Shown: positions 41,365 to 41,516 of the stretch, piece by piece
How positions within the stretch are numbered: the first letter of the stretch is position 1
Layout: each line of letters opens with the position of its first letter
NCBI RefSeq assembly: GCF_001642325.1
Contig: NZ_LSFI01000023.1
Coordinates: forward strand, 1 to 41,516
Origin: Thermodesulfatator autotrophicus
Lineage (GTDB): Bacteria; Desulfobacterota; Thermodesulfobacteria; Thermodesulfobacteriales; Thermodesulfatatoraceae
Length of the DNA: 41,516 nucleotides
Reading direction: 5' to 3'
The notes under the pieces: model-generated
What the model was told of the DNA's origin: nothing
The model's database searches: none
Seen by the model: the letters and a program-made list of their open reading frames with translations, nothing else
Position numbers and translations under genes: made by a program

Positions 41365-41516
41365 GTGTTCTTTTTTTAAAAAATATTCTTTTATTTACAA
41401 CCGCTACGGTGAGCTTTTACAGCTTTCACAAAAATGGAAATCACCGTATTCTTGGAGATCTCCTTCGTATTCTGTTATACCACAAATAAACATAGTGTTT
41501 CGTCAACTGTGTCCGC
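41365..41516 (-). promoter_or_regulatory. Upstream region of the BREX operon
   Basis: AT-rich region in front of brxP; it must contain the operon promoter. A palindrome GGAGATCTCC lies at 41454-41463 and could serve as an operator. The SD of brxP is weak (AAAGAA). No regulator gene is seen inside the window. Confidence 0.35.
41404..41493 (-). CDS. Small Cys-containing ORF upstream of brxP (doubtful)
   Basis: A 29-aa frame M-F-I-C-G-I-T-E-Y-E ... F-C-E-S-C-K-S-S-P with three cysteines, C-x2-C included, bounded upstream by an in-frame TGA. It ends 39 bases before brxP. It has no clear SD, and the stretch must also contain the brxP promoter, so it may not be translated. It overlaps a 10-bp palindrome GGAGATCTCC (41454-41463). 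It could be a leader peptide or a zinc-ribbon remnant. Confidence 0.2.
   Translation of the reverse strand: MFICGITEYEGDLQEYGDFHFCESCKSSP

Overview
The window looks like chromosomal DNA of a thermophilic, anaerobic, sulfate- or metal-reducing bacterium, most likely a member of Thermodesulfobacteriota (Thermodesulfobacterium/Thermodesulfatator-like). This is an inference from gene content: a multiheme cytochrome of the ExtKL type with a probable selenocysteine, a CooC-type CODH maturation ATPase, HypE and AmrS, a CD1871A-type CxxC peptide with a NapH-like ferredoxin, citramalate synthase, charged compact proteins and tight operons. No 16S rRNA is present, so the assignment is tentative.

Layout. 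1-460 holds a dead IS3-family transposase. 470-3891 (minus) encodes an L,D-transpeptidase, PanC, PanD and RimO; panC appears to start at an ATT codon. 3986-4195 (plus) is a small secreted Cys/Lys-rich protein that shares a bidirectional terminator with the operon J-domain protein / lysC / cimA / cooC-like (8128-4210, minus). 8443-15776 (minus) runs HIT protein, secreted protein, MNT/HEPN pair with a frameshifted MNT gene, RNase R, three coupled genes (DUF4388/Roadblock, Roadblock-like, heme sensor with HAMP) and the ExtKL-like cytochrome, whose reading frame continues through a TGA, ending at a strong terminator. rtcB (minus) diverges at about 17.4 kb from a plus-strand run: a frameshifted thiamine-binding protein, a 43-aa CxxC peptide, a NapH-like Fe-S membrane protein, rph and rdgB, followed by tRNA-Val and rpsF-rpsR-rplI. 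smc, ssb, yjbQ, tyrS, hypE and amrS follow on the minus strand, with clusters of a degenerate palindromic repeat in the gaps. tRNA-Thr at 30.1 kb is the last housekeeping feature.

30.5-41.4 kb is a complete defence island in one tightly coupled minus-strand operon: brxP (PP-loop/PAPS-reductase-like sulfurtransferase fused to a two-cluster ferredoxin and a DUF4007 domain), a free-standing DUF4007 gene, brxC, pglZ and a short brxL. The gene set and order match type 4 BREX. It has no methyltransferase and instead carries a DndC-like thiolation enzyme, which suggests that self-DNA is marked by sulfur (phosphorothioate) chemistry. The island abuts tRNA-Thr, with a 193-bp MITE-like element between them.

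The observations most worth follow-up are the BREX-4 architecture with two DUF4007 modules, the in-frame TGA with a SECIS-like hairpin in the cytochrome, two frameshifted genes at possible slippery sites (CTT TTT TAA and A10), the ATT start of panC, and the MITE-like element beside the BREX operon.
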